A DNA stretch of 64,000 nt. Origin: Rhizomys pruinosus. Taxonomy: Eukaryota > Chordata > Mammalia > Rodentia > Spalacidae. Positions within the stretch are counted from its first letter, which is position 1; each line of letters begins with the position of its first letter. Shown here piece by piece: positions 10,239 through 20,990 of this stretch. The stretch lies in NCBI GenBank assembly GCA_009823505.1, contig VZQC01008797.1, positions 813,331 to 877,330 of the forward strand, given 5' to 3'. The notes below the pieces were generated by a model. It ran no database searches. It was given only the letters and a program-made list of their open reading frames with translations, and was not told the origin of the DNA. The position numbers and the translations under genes are program-made.

Positions 10239-11908
10239 TCATACATATGCAAATGCACTGGAAACTGGACAGGGAACTCCCAAAGGTCTCACACTAGGCT
10301 AACTCAAAGCATGCTGGGATTTCTGGGAGGAGAGAGGGGCTAGCTGGCTGTTCCTCATGTTGCTCTCTGTCCCAGATTGGCTCACCAAGGGATCAAGCAT
10401 GGTTCCTGGTCCTCCTCCCCATGCTGGAGCAGAAGGGTGGTGGAGGGGTCCTGCCAGCTGGATACACCTTCTTGATGATAGCGTGAGGCCAGATGGCAGG
10501 GTGGACAGCAGCCGTCCTCTGCAGAGCTTCCCAGGGAGCCCCATGTGGAAGGCACAGGGCGCCTGTCCTCTTGTCGCCTCCCTGCATCCTGCTTGGGCCA
10601 GCGCACTGGACTCTATGGCATTCTTCTCTCTCCCAGAGTGCCAGCGTGCATGTACTACCATAACCCCTACTTGGGAGCCAAGGCCTTCCTTCCTGTCCTG
10701 ACCTCTTCATCCTCCTTAGGCAGAGGTACTTGATCCTGGGTGTCGAGGATCTTCCCCCCAGGAGCCTACATCTCCCACAGGTCAATCTCAAGTGCACACT
10801 GGGATGCTGAGGTGGGTAGGTCTTGAACCTCACTCACCCACCATCCAATCCCATAGATTTGAATTTGTCTCCTTTGACTCGGTCTTCCAATGTGGACCCG
10901 GTCCCTAGTGACCTAGGGGTGAGGTTCTCTACTCTGCTGGATCCGAAGGGCCTTCTCCTGCTGTGCCTTCCTGCCTGAGAAAGTCTGGGGCTTTGATGGA
11001 GGAGGAAAGCAGGGGCTGCCCTACCCCCCTGGAAGCACTGCTTTGCTCGCGGGTGCACCAAGCCTGCTGCAAGTCCACGGTGTTGACCGAGCTTAATTTG
11101 ATCAGCCTTGGTTAGAGAAGGGAGGGAAACAGAAATGGGAGCAAGTGCTGAGTCCTGGGAATCGGATCCTCCACGCAGACTCACGTGGCTTTTCCTAAAA
11201 CACTGGGGGTAAGGAGGAGACGGGGACACTGCAAGCCCAGGGGCCAGGAGGAAGAAGGGTCACCCTTCCACAGAAGATGGCCAGGCTCTGTTTACCAGGC
11301 TCGGGCCCCCCTGTTATCTATCCCAGGCCTGGTTAGGCAGGTCTCCAGAATTCCTGATTGTACTTGCGAAGGTCTGGGGTTTCCTTTTCATGTTGAAAAG
11401 TTGGCACAGCCATGCCAGGCAGCAGTTGGCAGCAGACCAACCAGCTCAGTGGGAAATGAATCGAGTGAGTAATGGGTCTGTCTATGGAAGACAGACAGGA
11501 CATCTGTCTTGACATCTCAAGGCAGGACATCTGCTCTGACTCCCACTGAAGCACCACGAAGACTCCAGCCCTGCAGGTCTCAGTGCCAGTCCCTGCCCTC
11601 CCGAGCCACCAGCTTCTCCCTCCTAAACTAGCGCATCCTGCACCTGGGACAGGAGCATGCCGTCCATGTCAGCTGAGTGCTGCGCTCAGCTGAGACTGCG
11701 TGGAAACCCTCTTCCTCCCTGCACCAGGTTGGTTTGGGGCAGGCAGTTCCTGCCTGTCTGCCTTCTCTGTGACAAGCTACCACAGTGGCCTGAAACCTGG
11801 TCTTTCATTTCTTTGTTCTTTCATTCACTCTAGCACAACTATTGCCAGGGCCTGTGAAGTATCACCTCCATCACACTCCTCTGGTCACGTGACCATCACC
11901 CGTCCACG
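10238..11908. other. Unique sequence, no gene seen
   Basis: GC-moderate unique DNA. Several open frames of 95-146 codons overlap one another on both strands at 10.3-11.5 kb. None has a recognisable domain, and none is favoured by splice signals that I can see. Confidence 0.45.
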
Positions 11909-12065
11909 CACACATACTCTCATACACGTCACACATTCACACAGAGATTCCCCCACAACCATTCACACCTCCGCATCTACAAACATGACACTACTCACAC
12001 ACACGCACACACACAGTGGCTTACGCACAGGCACACACACGCACACACGCGCACACGCACACGCA
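11909..12065. repeat. Imperfect CA-rich region
   Basis: Scattered cacacac, cgcacac and cattcacac words, densest at 11,994-12,065, form a degraded microsatellite. Confidence 0.8.
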
Positions 12066-12416
12066 GTCTCCTTCACAGGGACGCTGATACTTGTTCACAC
12101 TTGCTCCTGCTCACATTCCCCACAGTGAATTCCTGGAAGACCCGAGCAACCTCCGAATTCCCTCCAGGTCCCCAGGCAGCTACGTGGAACTTGGCAAACA
12201 TACGCAAAGTGGAGCCAACGAGACCTGCTGGCTGAATAGAAAACTAGTGTTATCCCGACACTACCTCTGAACAAGCTGAGGCTGGAGAGGGTGGGAAGAA
12301 GCTGCGGGCCTGGAAGCGCCCATTGGTGCCCATCTCCTCTCATGGTGAGCCTGTCTTTCCCGGCCATCACTTTTAGGGGAGGTGGCCATGAAGTTAGCAG
12401 GACAGGTGGGTGCTGG
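12066..12416. other. Unique sequence, no gene seen
   Basis: No recognised feature. Confidence 0.5.
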
Positions 12417-12584
12417 GTGGCTGTGTGGCTCGCTGTGTGGCTCGCTGTGTGGCTCACTGTGTGGCTCACTGTGTGGCTCACTGTGTGGCTAACTGTGGCT
12501 CACTGTGTGGCTAACTGTGTGGCTCGCTGTGTGGCTCACTGTGTGGCTCGCTGTGTGGCTCGCTGTGTGGCTCACTGTGGCTGT
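12417..12584. repeat. 12-bp tandem repeat (gtgtggctcact)
   Basis: About 14 near-perfect copies of a 12-mer with alternating gctcgct and gctcact versions, and occasional 6-bp shortenings (ctgtggctcact). Because the period is a multiple of three, the plus strand reads as a Val-Trp-Leu-Thr/Ala repeat; this is a consequence of the array, not evidence of a gene. Confidence 0.95.
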
Positions 12585-12964
12585 ACAGAGGGCACCTTTT
12601 GCCACTGACCCATCTTCTTCTCCCTGTGAGAGTGGTTGCCATGGATCCCAGCACATTGACAGCCTACAGGCACCACCCAGACAACATGTGGCTGAACTTG
12701 GGCCACAAATGCAACCCTCACCTGGGCCTCCCTGACCCTCGAGGGATCCGAGCCATGACAGCTACATGGACTCCCACGCCTGCAGTATCAGGCCAGCGCA
12801 TCCAGAAGACCCTTCCTCTCCGAGCCAGACACACTCTTTATGTCCTGAGGGTAGGGGAGTGATCTGTGCTTCCTCTCTTCCTCTCCTCAAAGCAGGCTGT
12901 CCTTTCCGCTTATCTTTTGTTTTTTGTTTGTGAAAAATACATTGCTCCCATAAGAAAAAACATG
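12585..12964. other. Unique sequence, no gene seen
   Basis: No recognised feature between the 12-bp array and the G-rich minisatellite. Confidence 0.5.
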
Positions 12965-13335
12965 GGGATGGGGCCTCTGGGCTGAGGGATAAGAGAGTGG
13001 GGGGGGGGGCTGTGGGCTGGGGGATAAGAGAGTGTGGGGGTATTGTGGGCTGGGGGATAAGAGAGCCTGGGGGGGCTGGGGGCTGGGGGATAAGAGACCA
13101 TGTGGGGGAGCTCTGGGCTGGGGGATGAGAGCGTGGGGGGTGTTCTGGGCTGGGGGATAAGAGAGTGTGGGGGGCTCTGGGCTGGGGGATAAGAGAGCGT
13201 GGGGGGGCTCTGGGCTGGGGGATAAGAGAGCGTGGGGGGGCTCTAGGCTGGGGGATAAGAGAGCATGGGGGGCTCTGGGCTGGGGGATAAGAGGGGGGCT
13301 CTGGGCTGGGGGATAAGAGAGGGGGGCTCTGGACA
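12965..13335. repeat. G-rich minisatellite, ~32-bp unit
   Basis: About 11 copies of a unit reading ctctgggctgggggataaga followed by gagcgtg and a G run of 3-9 bases. The G runs vary in length between copies. The unit holds two G runs, so G-quadruplex formation is possible on the plus strand. The minus-strand proline-rich open frame is a by-product. Confidence 0.95.
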
Positions 13336-13419
13336 GATGCCTCCAGCAAAAGCAGACAGCAGGCTGGCAGGAAGCAGGTCCCTGCTGCTAGGCTTCTTAT
13401 TTGTGTATGGCTCTAATTT

Positions 13420-13534
13420 ATGTATTTTTTTAGAGACGGTGTCTCATGTGACCCAGGGTAGCCTTGAACTCAGGGTCCTCCTGCCATTACCTCCCAAGTA
13501 CTGGGGTTACAGGTATGAGTCACTATACCTGGTA
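13420..13534 (-). mobile_element. B1 SINE, old
   Basis: Reverse-complement B1 wording (gagacggtgtctcatgtgac, then gccttgaactcagggtcctc and ctggggttacaggtatga). Diverged, no clear target-site duplication. Confidence 0.8.
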
Positions 13535-13576
13535 ATGTCTTGGATTCTTAAAATTTTATTTTGCTGAGGTGGTGCC

Positions 13577-13577
13577 C

Positions 13578-13633
<56 letters not shown>

Positions 13634-13752
13634 GTGTGTGTGTGTGCCTGCATGCTCATGCACACATGTGTGTGTGGTGTGTGTGTGTCTGTGTGTGCCT
13701 GCATGCTCATGCACACATGTGTGTGTGTGTGTGTGTGTGTGCGCGCGCCTGC
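13577..13752. repeat. Compound (TG)n microsatellite
   Basis: Three TG runs separated by two copies of gcctgcatgctcatgcacac and ending in gcgcgcgcc. The interrupting 20-mer repeats, so the region grew by duplication of a larger block. Confidence 0.95.
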
Positions 13753-13870
13753 ATGCTCATGCACACATGTGGAGAGCAAGAGGTCACTACCAGGTGTCTT
13801 CTTCAGTCACTGTCCACAGTGATTTTCGACACAGGGTCCCTCAATGAACCTGGGGCTCGTCCCCCTGCTG
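13753..13870 (-). mobile_element. Possible end of a TG-associated rodent SINE
   Basis: catgtggagagcaagaggtc followed by cagggtccctcaatgaacct resembles the ggtcagaggacaa...gaac pattern that follows TG tracts in minus-strand rodent SINEs elsewhere in this window. Weak match. Confidence 0.3.
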
Positions 13871-15099
13871 GGCTGGCGGCCGGGCAGCCCCAGGGACCCT
13901 CTGACCTCCCCACCCCAGGCAGCAGAGTAGAAAGGGGATTCATGAGCAAGAGAGCAACCCTGTGCGGCAAGGAGGGGGGACCGGGGGGTCAGGAGAGGCC
14001 CGGGGAAGGCCGGGGTATGGGAAGGAGGCACGGAGGATGCAGAGAGACCGGATGGAGAGAGCAGACCGGAGATTCTGGGCAGCAGGCAGAGGCGAGGGGA
14101 CGTGGTGTTCTTCCGAACAGCCCTGGACTGGATGGAGGAGCTGGCACAAGGGCGGCCAGTGAACGAACCCACAGAGCTGGGCTGAGGGACAGAGGCCTGT
14201 GCGGCGCAGGGAGACGGGGCTCTCTGGGGGGCAACTGGCTATCCTGAGAAGCCCCTTCCTGTGACGCGACTTACTGGAGCCCTGTGTGAGGAGGAGGTGG
14301 ATGTTTGGGGGCATGTGGAGGCTCACAGGGCAGTCACCCACTATACACTCGGGTACAGGGTGAGGGTCTGGACCCAGGGCAAGGGTGGTAAGTGGAGGCC
14401 TCAGATATCAGGCTGCCTTCTTAGATGCATAGAGAATGACAGAGGGACTAGGAGTAGAAGCCTGCCAGGTGTTCAGAGAGTTATATCGATTCTCTCCCTC
14501 AGCCTCCCGTCTAGACACCAGCCAGCTCTCCTGTCCTCCTCAGTGGGCAGCCGAGGTCAGGGCAGACTCCACACAGCCCCAGCCCCCACCCACCAGGGCT
14601 TCAGCTCTCAGGTTCTGCCCCCTCCTCAGGGGCCCAAGGCCAGCCTAGGTATAAAGCAGAAGGAGACCCCATAGGGAGGCATATGACCCTCAGCCCCTAC
14701 GGCACAGCCTTTTCATTAAATTTCCCTGATACTTCTTGTCCCAAAGCAGCAAAAAGTGGGACCTGGAGGTGTCCCAGCCTGAGCACACACTAGACTTGTC
14801 TAAGACTATCACCCGTACCCTTGAACCAGCGGAATCCCCAGCCAACCATGCCAGGAGCTGCAAGGGCTCAGCCACCGCCATTGCTTTAGTAGCTACAGTG
14901 GAACCTACACAGTTCATGGACCCAGGTAGTACCTTCATTCCCATCATCCCATTCAACACCTACATATTATTAGGAGGGCTCTTCTTGGATAAGGGACCTT
15001 GCATTCTGGACAGAATTATCAGCAGCTGGCTTGGGATGATTTTCAGCAGCCTGGGGACAATCCGTGCACGCACCCACTCCACCAACACATCAGCAGGTG
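13871..15099. other. GC-rich then unique sequence, no gene seen
   Basis: 13,860-14,240 is purine-biased and GC-rich (ggaccggggggtcaggagag style). The rest is ordinary unique DNA. A 187-codon open frame (14,736-15,299) has no recognisable domain, and its last part runs through a MIR. Confidence 0.45.
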
Positions 15100-15230
15100 T
15101 TCTGGGCTCTGACTCCAGCAAGACTACCTTCCAGCTGTGTGACATGCTCAAGCTCCCTCTCCCTCTGTGTGAGCCTCAGTTTCCCCAAATGAAAAGTGTG
15201 GACAAACCTCAGAGTGACATCATGGGCTCT
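15100..15230 (+). mobile_element. MIR SINE
   Basis: cagctgtgtgac, then ctctgtgtgagcctcagttt and cccaaatgaaaa match the conserved core of the mammalian-wide MIR element in plus orientation. Confidence 0.8.
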
Positions 15231-16764
15231 GTGACTTCCCTGGTAAAAGGATCAAGGAAAAGACAGCGACAGCCAGAGACTCAAATCCCGCTGACTTGAA
15301 ATTAAGCCCCTGTGAGAATGGATCACCAACATCAGATCCCTCACCCATGACAACCAGGTCAGTGACATCCAAGCTTCTGCCAGCCCAGGCTGCCACCAAT
15401 GTAGCTCTTTCGGGATCCTGGTCCCCCCCCCACGCCTCAGGACTCCCCACAACCACCTTCTGGAAGCTGCTCTTGAAATCACCTCCAAGAAAGAAAGACT
15501 CACCTCTGCTCCAAAGATAACCCCAGGCAGGAAATGGGCTGCAGGCACCATGAATGTTTAATTACGCTAATTGTCCAAGTTCAGTTCCACTCCCCGTTGC
15601 TTAAGTACCTTGTGGGAAACTGTGATGAAGCGTGAAAATGGTTCATTTTTACAACTCCCTTGCTCAGAGTTCCAGGCAGGCGGGGAGCCCCTGCCAGTCT
15701 GCCAGGGCATCTCTTTCCTAATTTCATCTCCTGACCTTTTCCTCTTGACATCCTTACCCGCTTCGTCCTATGCCTTGGCACAGAGCACCAAAGCACCGTA
15801 ATTACTTAACTATAAACCTCTCGTGGAAATCTGCTTTTGACTTTGTTAGAAAACACTGTAATCAAATCCCTGAGAGTCAGGATCGATGGGCTGGGCCTGC
15901 CAGAGGAAATATATCACAGGACTAAGTGGTTTAGCTGGAGGCAAGGTCCCTGTGGGGCGAAGGGAGGGGCGTGCAGAAGAGCAGGGCTGGCTGGATGAGA
16001 GACTGGGTGGGGCAGGCAAATGAGCGTGGCAGTGGGCAGGACAGGCAGATGGGAGGGGATGGCAAGTAGCCTCCACTAGGTGGCTGAACCAGGTATCTGG
16101 GCAGAACTATAGCATGGACAGGTGGGTCAGTAGTGCAGGGTGGCTGTGTCTCACAGAGGTGGGTGGGCAATGTGGAATCACAAGATCATCTGGGATGCCA
16201 GGCTTCAGGATCCCTCATCCAGCCCCAGGCACCCAGTGGATCATGATGCAAAGCTAGTTCCCTGCACTCTGCTGTGAAAAGCACATGCCAGTTTTGGACT
16301 TGCCCACTCCAGCACCAGCCCATAGAGACAGGAGGAACACTGGTCTCAAAAATACATCAACTAACTACACAGTGTTATTCCCCAGGAAGACCGTGCACAT
16401 CGGCAAACAGGCTGAGCCTAGGAGGGAGCACATCCCATAACTCTCACTTCAAGTCCTAATTCTGAAACCCCCAGTTGTCAGGGGATGTGGGCTCAGCTGC
16501 CACTGCTCACGGCAGAGTGTCTGTATCTGTACAGACTTCCTTTATTTCATGCACTACTTTAAAAGGCCCATTAATCATGTACTGTGTGGTCGCTAATTCA
16601 TTTTATCACACTATGGGGGGAGCTCCCATAAAAGAAATGGATCCAGGCCTGTTTCGAACATGTGAGCCTGTGATTGTGTCACAGGGCCTGCACCTGTAGG
16701 TGGGTCTGCACCTTCCCCCATATTCTAAAATAAGTGAGTCCCAGAAAGACCCAAAGTTACTCTA
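15231..16764. other. Unique sequence, partly AT-rich
   Basis: Repeat-free stretch. 15,540-15,860 is AT-rich with gtttaattacgctaattgtc and accgtaattacttaactata, homeodomain-like TAATTA words that would suit a non-coding regulatory element. Conservation cannot be judged from one sequence. Confidence 0.35.
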
Positions 16765-16765
16765 T

Positions 16766-16805
<40 letters not shown>
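16766..16805. repeat. (TG)n microsatellite
   Basis: About 19 TG units directly before a minus-strand SINE. Confidence 0.95.
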
Positions 16806-16806
<1 letters not shown>

Positions 16807-16918
16807 ACATGAAGTTCAGAGGACAACTTGCAGGAGTCAGTTTTCTGCCACCATCTGGGGCTTGGGGATTAAACTCAGGTCTTCAAGTTTAGTGGCAAGT
16901 AAACTTGCCCTCTAAGAC
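16806..16918 (-). mobile_element. tRNA-derived rodent SINE, truncated
   Basis: ttcagaggacaacttgcagg, then ttctgccaccatctggggct and ttaaactcaggtcttcaagt are the reverse complement of a rodent tRNA-derived SINE whose CA tail is the adjacent microsatellite. Confidence 0.6.
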
Positions 16919-17030
16919 ATTTTTCTATAACAATAAGGTTTCAGTTAATTGATTAATTCTACACATCGGTCATAAAATATCACACCTGAAGCTCATAATA
17001 CAGTACTGTACCATCCAACATTGCTTAATA

Positions 17031-17265
17031 GAGGGGTTGGGGATTTGTCGAGCGGTTATAATGCCATGAGTTCTACCCCTAGCACCACAGAAACAAATGA
17101 CATCAACAAAAACCCTACTTTTTTGGCTGAGTACTGACAGTTCAGGCTAATAATCCTAGCATTTGGGAGGCTGAAATGGGAGGATTTCTGGGAATCCAAG
17201 GTCAGCCTAGGCTATGTAGTTTGAGGGTAGCCTGGACAATAGAGTGAGACCTTGTTTAACCCCCT
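17031..17265 (+). mobile_element. ID-B1 composite (B4-like) SINE
   Basis: An ID/tRNA-like head (gaggggttggggatttgtcg...cctagcaccacag) precedes a B1-like body (aatcctagcatttgggaggc, then ggtcagcctaggctatgtag and gagtgagaccttg). The tail runs straight into the purine microsatellite. Confidence 0.7.
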
Positions 17266-17360
17266 CCAAGAAAGAAGAAAGAAAGGAAGAAGGAAGGAAA
17301 GAAAGAAAGGAAGGAAGGAAGGAAGGATGGGAGGAAGGAAGGAAGGAAGGAAGGAAGGAA

Positions 17361-17412
<52 letters not shown>
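17266..17412. repeat. (GAAA)n/(GGAA)n purine microsatellite
   Basis: About 147 bases of pure purine made from GAAA, GGAA and GAAAG words, grown from the A-rich tail of the preceding SINE. Long open frames on both strands here are composition artefacts. Confidence 0.95.
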
Positions 17413-17415
<3 letters not shown>

Positions 17416-17910
17416 TGATTTTAAAAAGAAAAGAAACCACAAATTATGAAATTGGATATGCTCTAGCATAAGAAAGAATGGTTACGGGACAAGGGAGGTT
17501 TAGGCACTGTCTGATACATTTATTACCCTGGCTGTTAATATCACAGCTGTTTCCAGACTCACTGTCACATTAAACATGTACAGCTCCTACTTTTCAATGA
17601 CATCCCGATAAAACAGCTCTAAAAATGACCACAGAGGGAAATAATACTTGTTATGAATAGCCAAGTCATCTCTAGGCTACCATGTCTACCAAACTCCTCA
17701 AAGGGGAAAGTGTCACAATCCCAGATTCTGGGGCCACAGACTGCATTTTCATTGGCTTGCAGGAGGGGGTCAGGGTGGCTGAAAGTACCTCAGACTCCCT
17801 GAGAAGTCTAATGACAGAATGAATCAAAGCTCAGCAAGGGAACTGCAGTGCAAGCTGCTGTGATTTCTTTCCTATCTCAAGCCCATATTTGATTCTTCTT
17901 GTCTTCGATT
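17413..17910. other. Unique sequence, no gene seen
   Basis: No recognised feature. Confidence 0.5.
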
Positions 17911-17924
17911 AAAATTTTTACCCA

Positions 17925-18166
17925 GGGGCTGGAGAGATGGCTCAGCGGTTAAGAGCACCGACTGCTCTTGCAGAGGACCCGGGTTCAATTCCCAGCACCC
18001 ACATGGTGGCTAAGAACCATCTTTGGCTCCAGTTCTGGGGGAATCCGATGCCCTCTTCTGACCTCCACGGCATTGCACAACATGGGTGCACCAACCTACA
18101 TGCAGACAGTACACTCATACACATAATAAATAAATAAATAAATAAATAAAATTTAAAAAAATTTTA
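17925..18166 (+). mobile_element. B2/B3-type SINE, subfamily B
   Basis: Full-length copy from ggggctggagagatggctca to an (aaat)n tail. It lacks the internal duplication of subfamily A. Flanks aaaatttttaccca (17,911-17,924) and aaaatttttatcca (18,167-18,180) form a 14-bp target-site duplication with one mismatch. Confidence 0.95.
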
Positions 18167-18180
18167 AAAATTTTTATCCA

Positions 18181-18378
18181 AATTTCCATATATTTGTAAA
18201 TTAAGCAATTTCCCAGGAAACTTAGAGAAAAACTATAGCAGCTTACCAAAAGTAGACCTTCACTCTGGCCTTCATTATGTCTCTAAAGAAGCATGAATTT
18301 GACAATAGTTTGAGCACTCCTAATCTGAAGATCCAAACCCTTTAACTTTCTGAGATCCCTCAGGATATCCAAAGGGGG
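18181..18378. other. Unique sequence
   Basis: Short unique spacer between two SINEs. Confidence 0.5.
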
Positions 18379-18388
18379 AAATTCCATC

Positions 18389-18725
18389 GCTGGGTCTGGA
18401 TGGATCGCTCAGTGGTTAAGTGCAGTTGCTGTGCAATCATAAGGACCAGAGTTAGGGCACCAGCACCCACATACCAGCTGGGTTTCTTGCCCACACATGT
18501 AAACCCAGCTTCAAGTGGGGGCAGAGAAAGAAAGATCTCTGGGGCTTGCTGGCTTTCAGCCTAGCAGAGAAAATATGAGGTCCAGGTTTAGAGAGAGTCC
18601 CTGCCTCAAAGGAATGGACAAAGGTCCCTACTGGCCTCTGGGGGTGTATGCAGGTGCATACATTCTCATGTACATGTACATACTCTCACATAGACACATA
18701 CAAATAGAAAGTCTTAAAAATAAGA
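18389..18725 (+). mobile_element. B4-type long tRNA-derived SINE
   Basis: Head (tggatcgctcagtggttaag), a B1-like centre with ggcttgctggctttcagcct and gagagagtccctgcctcaaa, and a CA-like end. Perfect 10-bp target-site duplication AAATTCCATC at 18,379-18,388 and 18,726-18,735. Confidence 0.8.
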
Positions 18726-18735
18726 AAATTCCATC

Positions 18736-19844
18736 CCTGACTCCTTGTGATAGATTGCTGTTAAAACACAAGGGCATAAGAAAGACTTAATAAAATTATC
18801 CTCAGGCTATAGATATAGGGGTATAAAAAACATAAATGGATTTCATATTTGGACTTTGGTCCTTTTCTCAAGATATCTCATTGCATTATGCAATGAAATA
18901 TCTTATCTGAAAAAAATGCAATCTGAGACACTCTGGTCTCAAGCACTTCAGATAAAGGATACTCAATCCATACATCATTTTTAAGTAAAATTGATGTTCC
19001 AGAAGACCTTTGCACATGTATCCCAAGCTTTTGCAGCCTCGCGATACCTTATTGTGTAGTAAATGAAGAATTAGAATTCTAGTTGGGTTAGCAAGTGTAT
19101 TTGTGAAAAACTGACCAATGTATTTCATCAACCCAAGTATTACGGCAACTTTACAGGCTGGCTGGTACCATAGCAACCCTTTGGGCTCTCTAATAAACAG
19201 TGCCATCTCTCTTACACTGACTAGGCATTGCTTTAAGCAGGGTGCCTATATCCAGCCAGTTCATCCCCACAGCAGGGCAGTAGGTACTTCAATCACCTTC
19301 ATCCGGCAGATGATGAAACGGGGGGAGTCACATCCCAGTTCCATAAAGCTACTGATATTGAGAACCTGAATCTGAACCATGGGCACTTCCCTGACAGTCC
19401 AGAGCTTGGATGCTATTCTAGTCTATGTTGAGGGGTCAGCACAAGTAATTCTGAAATTTTCAGTGAGTTACTATAATTGTTTTAAATTATTTCTCAATTC
19501 CTGATTTGGAAAATATGGCAGTCATGGTCACTGTTCAGTGCTGCCAGCCTTTGTCGAGATGACTGTCATCTTTAATTCTACTGCTAGCTTAATAAGTTAT
19601 TTAAAAAAGGAAAAGAGCTGTCAAAATGGCAGTCCCCACGATTAAGCTTCTATGCATTCTTACGTTTCTTTCATTAAACTTTCATGATACACTTACAGTT
19701 TCAAATGCTTATACTTTAAATCCTTTTACTCATTGGTCTAATTAAAATCATAAATACAACATTTCCAACAATCCTAGAGAATGGAAAGTACATGAAATCA
19801 CCATACGCAATCTTGTACTCTCGTGTCACATATATTTGAAACAA
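18736..19844. other. Unique AT-rich sequence
   Basis: No gene. A stretch near 19,260-19,340 (ttcatccggcagatgatgaa) may be a decayed minus-strand MIR. Confidence 0.4.
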
Positions 19845-20030
19845 ATGCTTGGGTCAGGGAGATGGATCACTGAGAAAGAGGGTTTGTCCCACAAGCACGA
19901 AGACCTGAGTTTGAATCCCCAGAACCTACATAAAAAGCCTTTCCATAGCCCAGGCCTAGCAGGCTCTGCTGATCTGCCCAGCTTACTGGTACATGGCAGG
20001 AGCCTGAAAATCCCAGCATCTTTTGCCTAG
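19845..20030 (+). mobile_element. B4-type SINE fragment
   Basis: gtcagggagatggatcactg, then cctgagtttgaatccccaga and acctacataaaaagcc match the first half of B4-type elements. The 3' half is missing. Confidence 0.55.
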
Positions 20031-20349
20031 ATTCTCTGATGCGCCATTCCTCTCCTGCCAGGCCAGATTTCAGGCCTTGTCATCTGCACTGGGCTGGAGG
20101 CCTCTTCACAGACCTCAATATGTGGGCTCCTGCCTGCACCCTCTCCACACAGCAGCTCAAGCCCCCATTGGACTTTGCCTCACCCCCAAAATCCCTTAGC
20201 AGTTGCCAGAATACCTAGGAATGTAAGTCATTGTAGCCATGGCCTCCTGAGGGGCAGGCCATCTCAGCAGGCCCTGCCTCGTCCCACCTAACAGCCCATG
20301 CCTGGGAAATGCTGGGAAACCATTCTGCCTGGAATGTCAATCCCGCACT
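20031..20349. other. Unique sequence, no gene seen
   Basis: No recognised feature. Confidence 0.5.
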
Positions 20350-20990
20350 TCCTGACTGCTATGGTTTGAGTGTGACTCTTAAAGTCCATGTGTTAGAAAT
20401 TTCATTCCCAAGTTTATATGTTGGTGGTCCAGAGGGAGGGCTTTTGGAAGGTGATTAGTATCAGTTGGGGTCTTGCTGGGGAGCTAGCTGTCCATGATGG
20501 TATTAGTGGTCGATCACCAGGCATGGTGGCACAGACCTTTAATCCCAGCACTCGGAAGGCAGAGGCAGGCAGATCCCTGTGAGTTCAAGGCCAGCCTGGT
20601 CTATATAGTGAGTTCAGGCCAGCCGGGTTTACAGGGAGACCCTGTCTCAAAAAAAAAAAAAGCAAAAAACCCAGACCAAAAAAAGAGGAGCTCATTGCAC
20701 TAACATGCTTGCTCTGTCTGTGTGGTCCCATTGGCTATAGTATATCTAGAAGGCCATCACAGATGCCAGGGTTGTGTTCTTGGACCTCTTAGACTCCAAA
20801 TTCAAGCTTCGAAGCCCAGTTGTACAAAGGATCCTGGTTCATCCTTCCTGCAAACTGCAAGTTACTTTCTTCTAGATTCTCCAGCATCTGGATTTCTTTC
20901 CATGAAAGCATCAGTCATATGGAACTATAAATTTATCAGTTTTCAAACCTCTGTAACCAAGACCATGAACCAGAGTGAAAAACAGGAGTC
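20350..20990 (+). mobile_element. MaLR (MST-like) LTR, interrupted by a B1
   Basis: It opens tgctatggtttgagtgtgac and continues aattt...ggaaggtgattag, typical of MST-type MaLR LTRs. The 3' part resumes after the B1 (cagatgccagggttgtgttc and later). An old element split by a younger insertion. Confidence 0.6.
20514..20684 (+). mobile_element. B1 SINE with partial internal duplication
   Basis: A complete B1 from ccaggcatggtggcacagac to gggagaccctgtctc plus an A tail, inserted into the MaLR LTR. The gagttcaaggccagcc / gagttcaggccagcc segment is doubled, as in standard B1. Confidence 0.9.

Noticed and set aside
12291..12735. Val-Trp-Leu repeat protein
   Set aside because: Product of the 12-bp tandem repeat; no unique flanking domain.
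13561..14247. 228-codon open frame starting in (TG)n
   Set aside because: The first third is Cys-Val repeats from the microsatellite and the rest is GC-rich DNA without a domain.
14736..15299. 187-codon open frame as a gene
   Set aside because: No recognised domain; its last third runs through a MIR element, and no splice sites or promoter are evident.
17925..18000. tRNA gene from the A/B-box-like head
   Set aside because: The internal pol III-like boxes belong to a B2/B3-type SINE with TSD and A-rich tail; no cloverleaf is complete.
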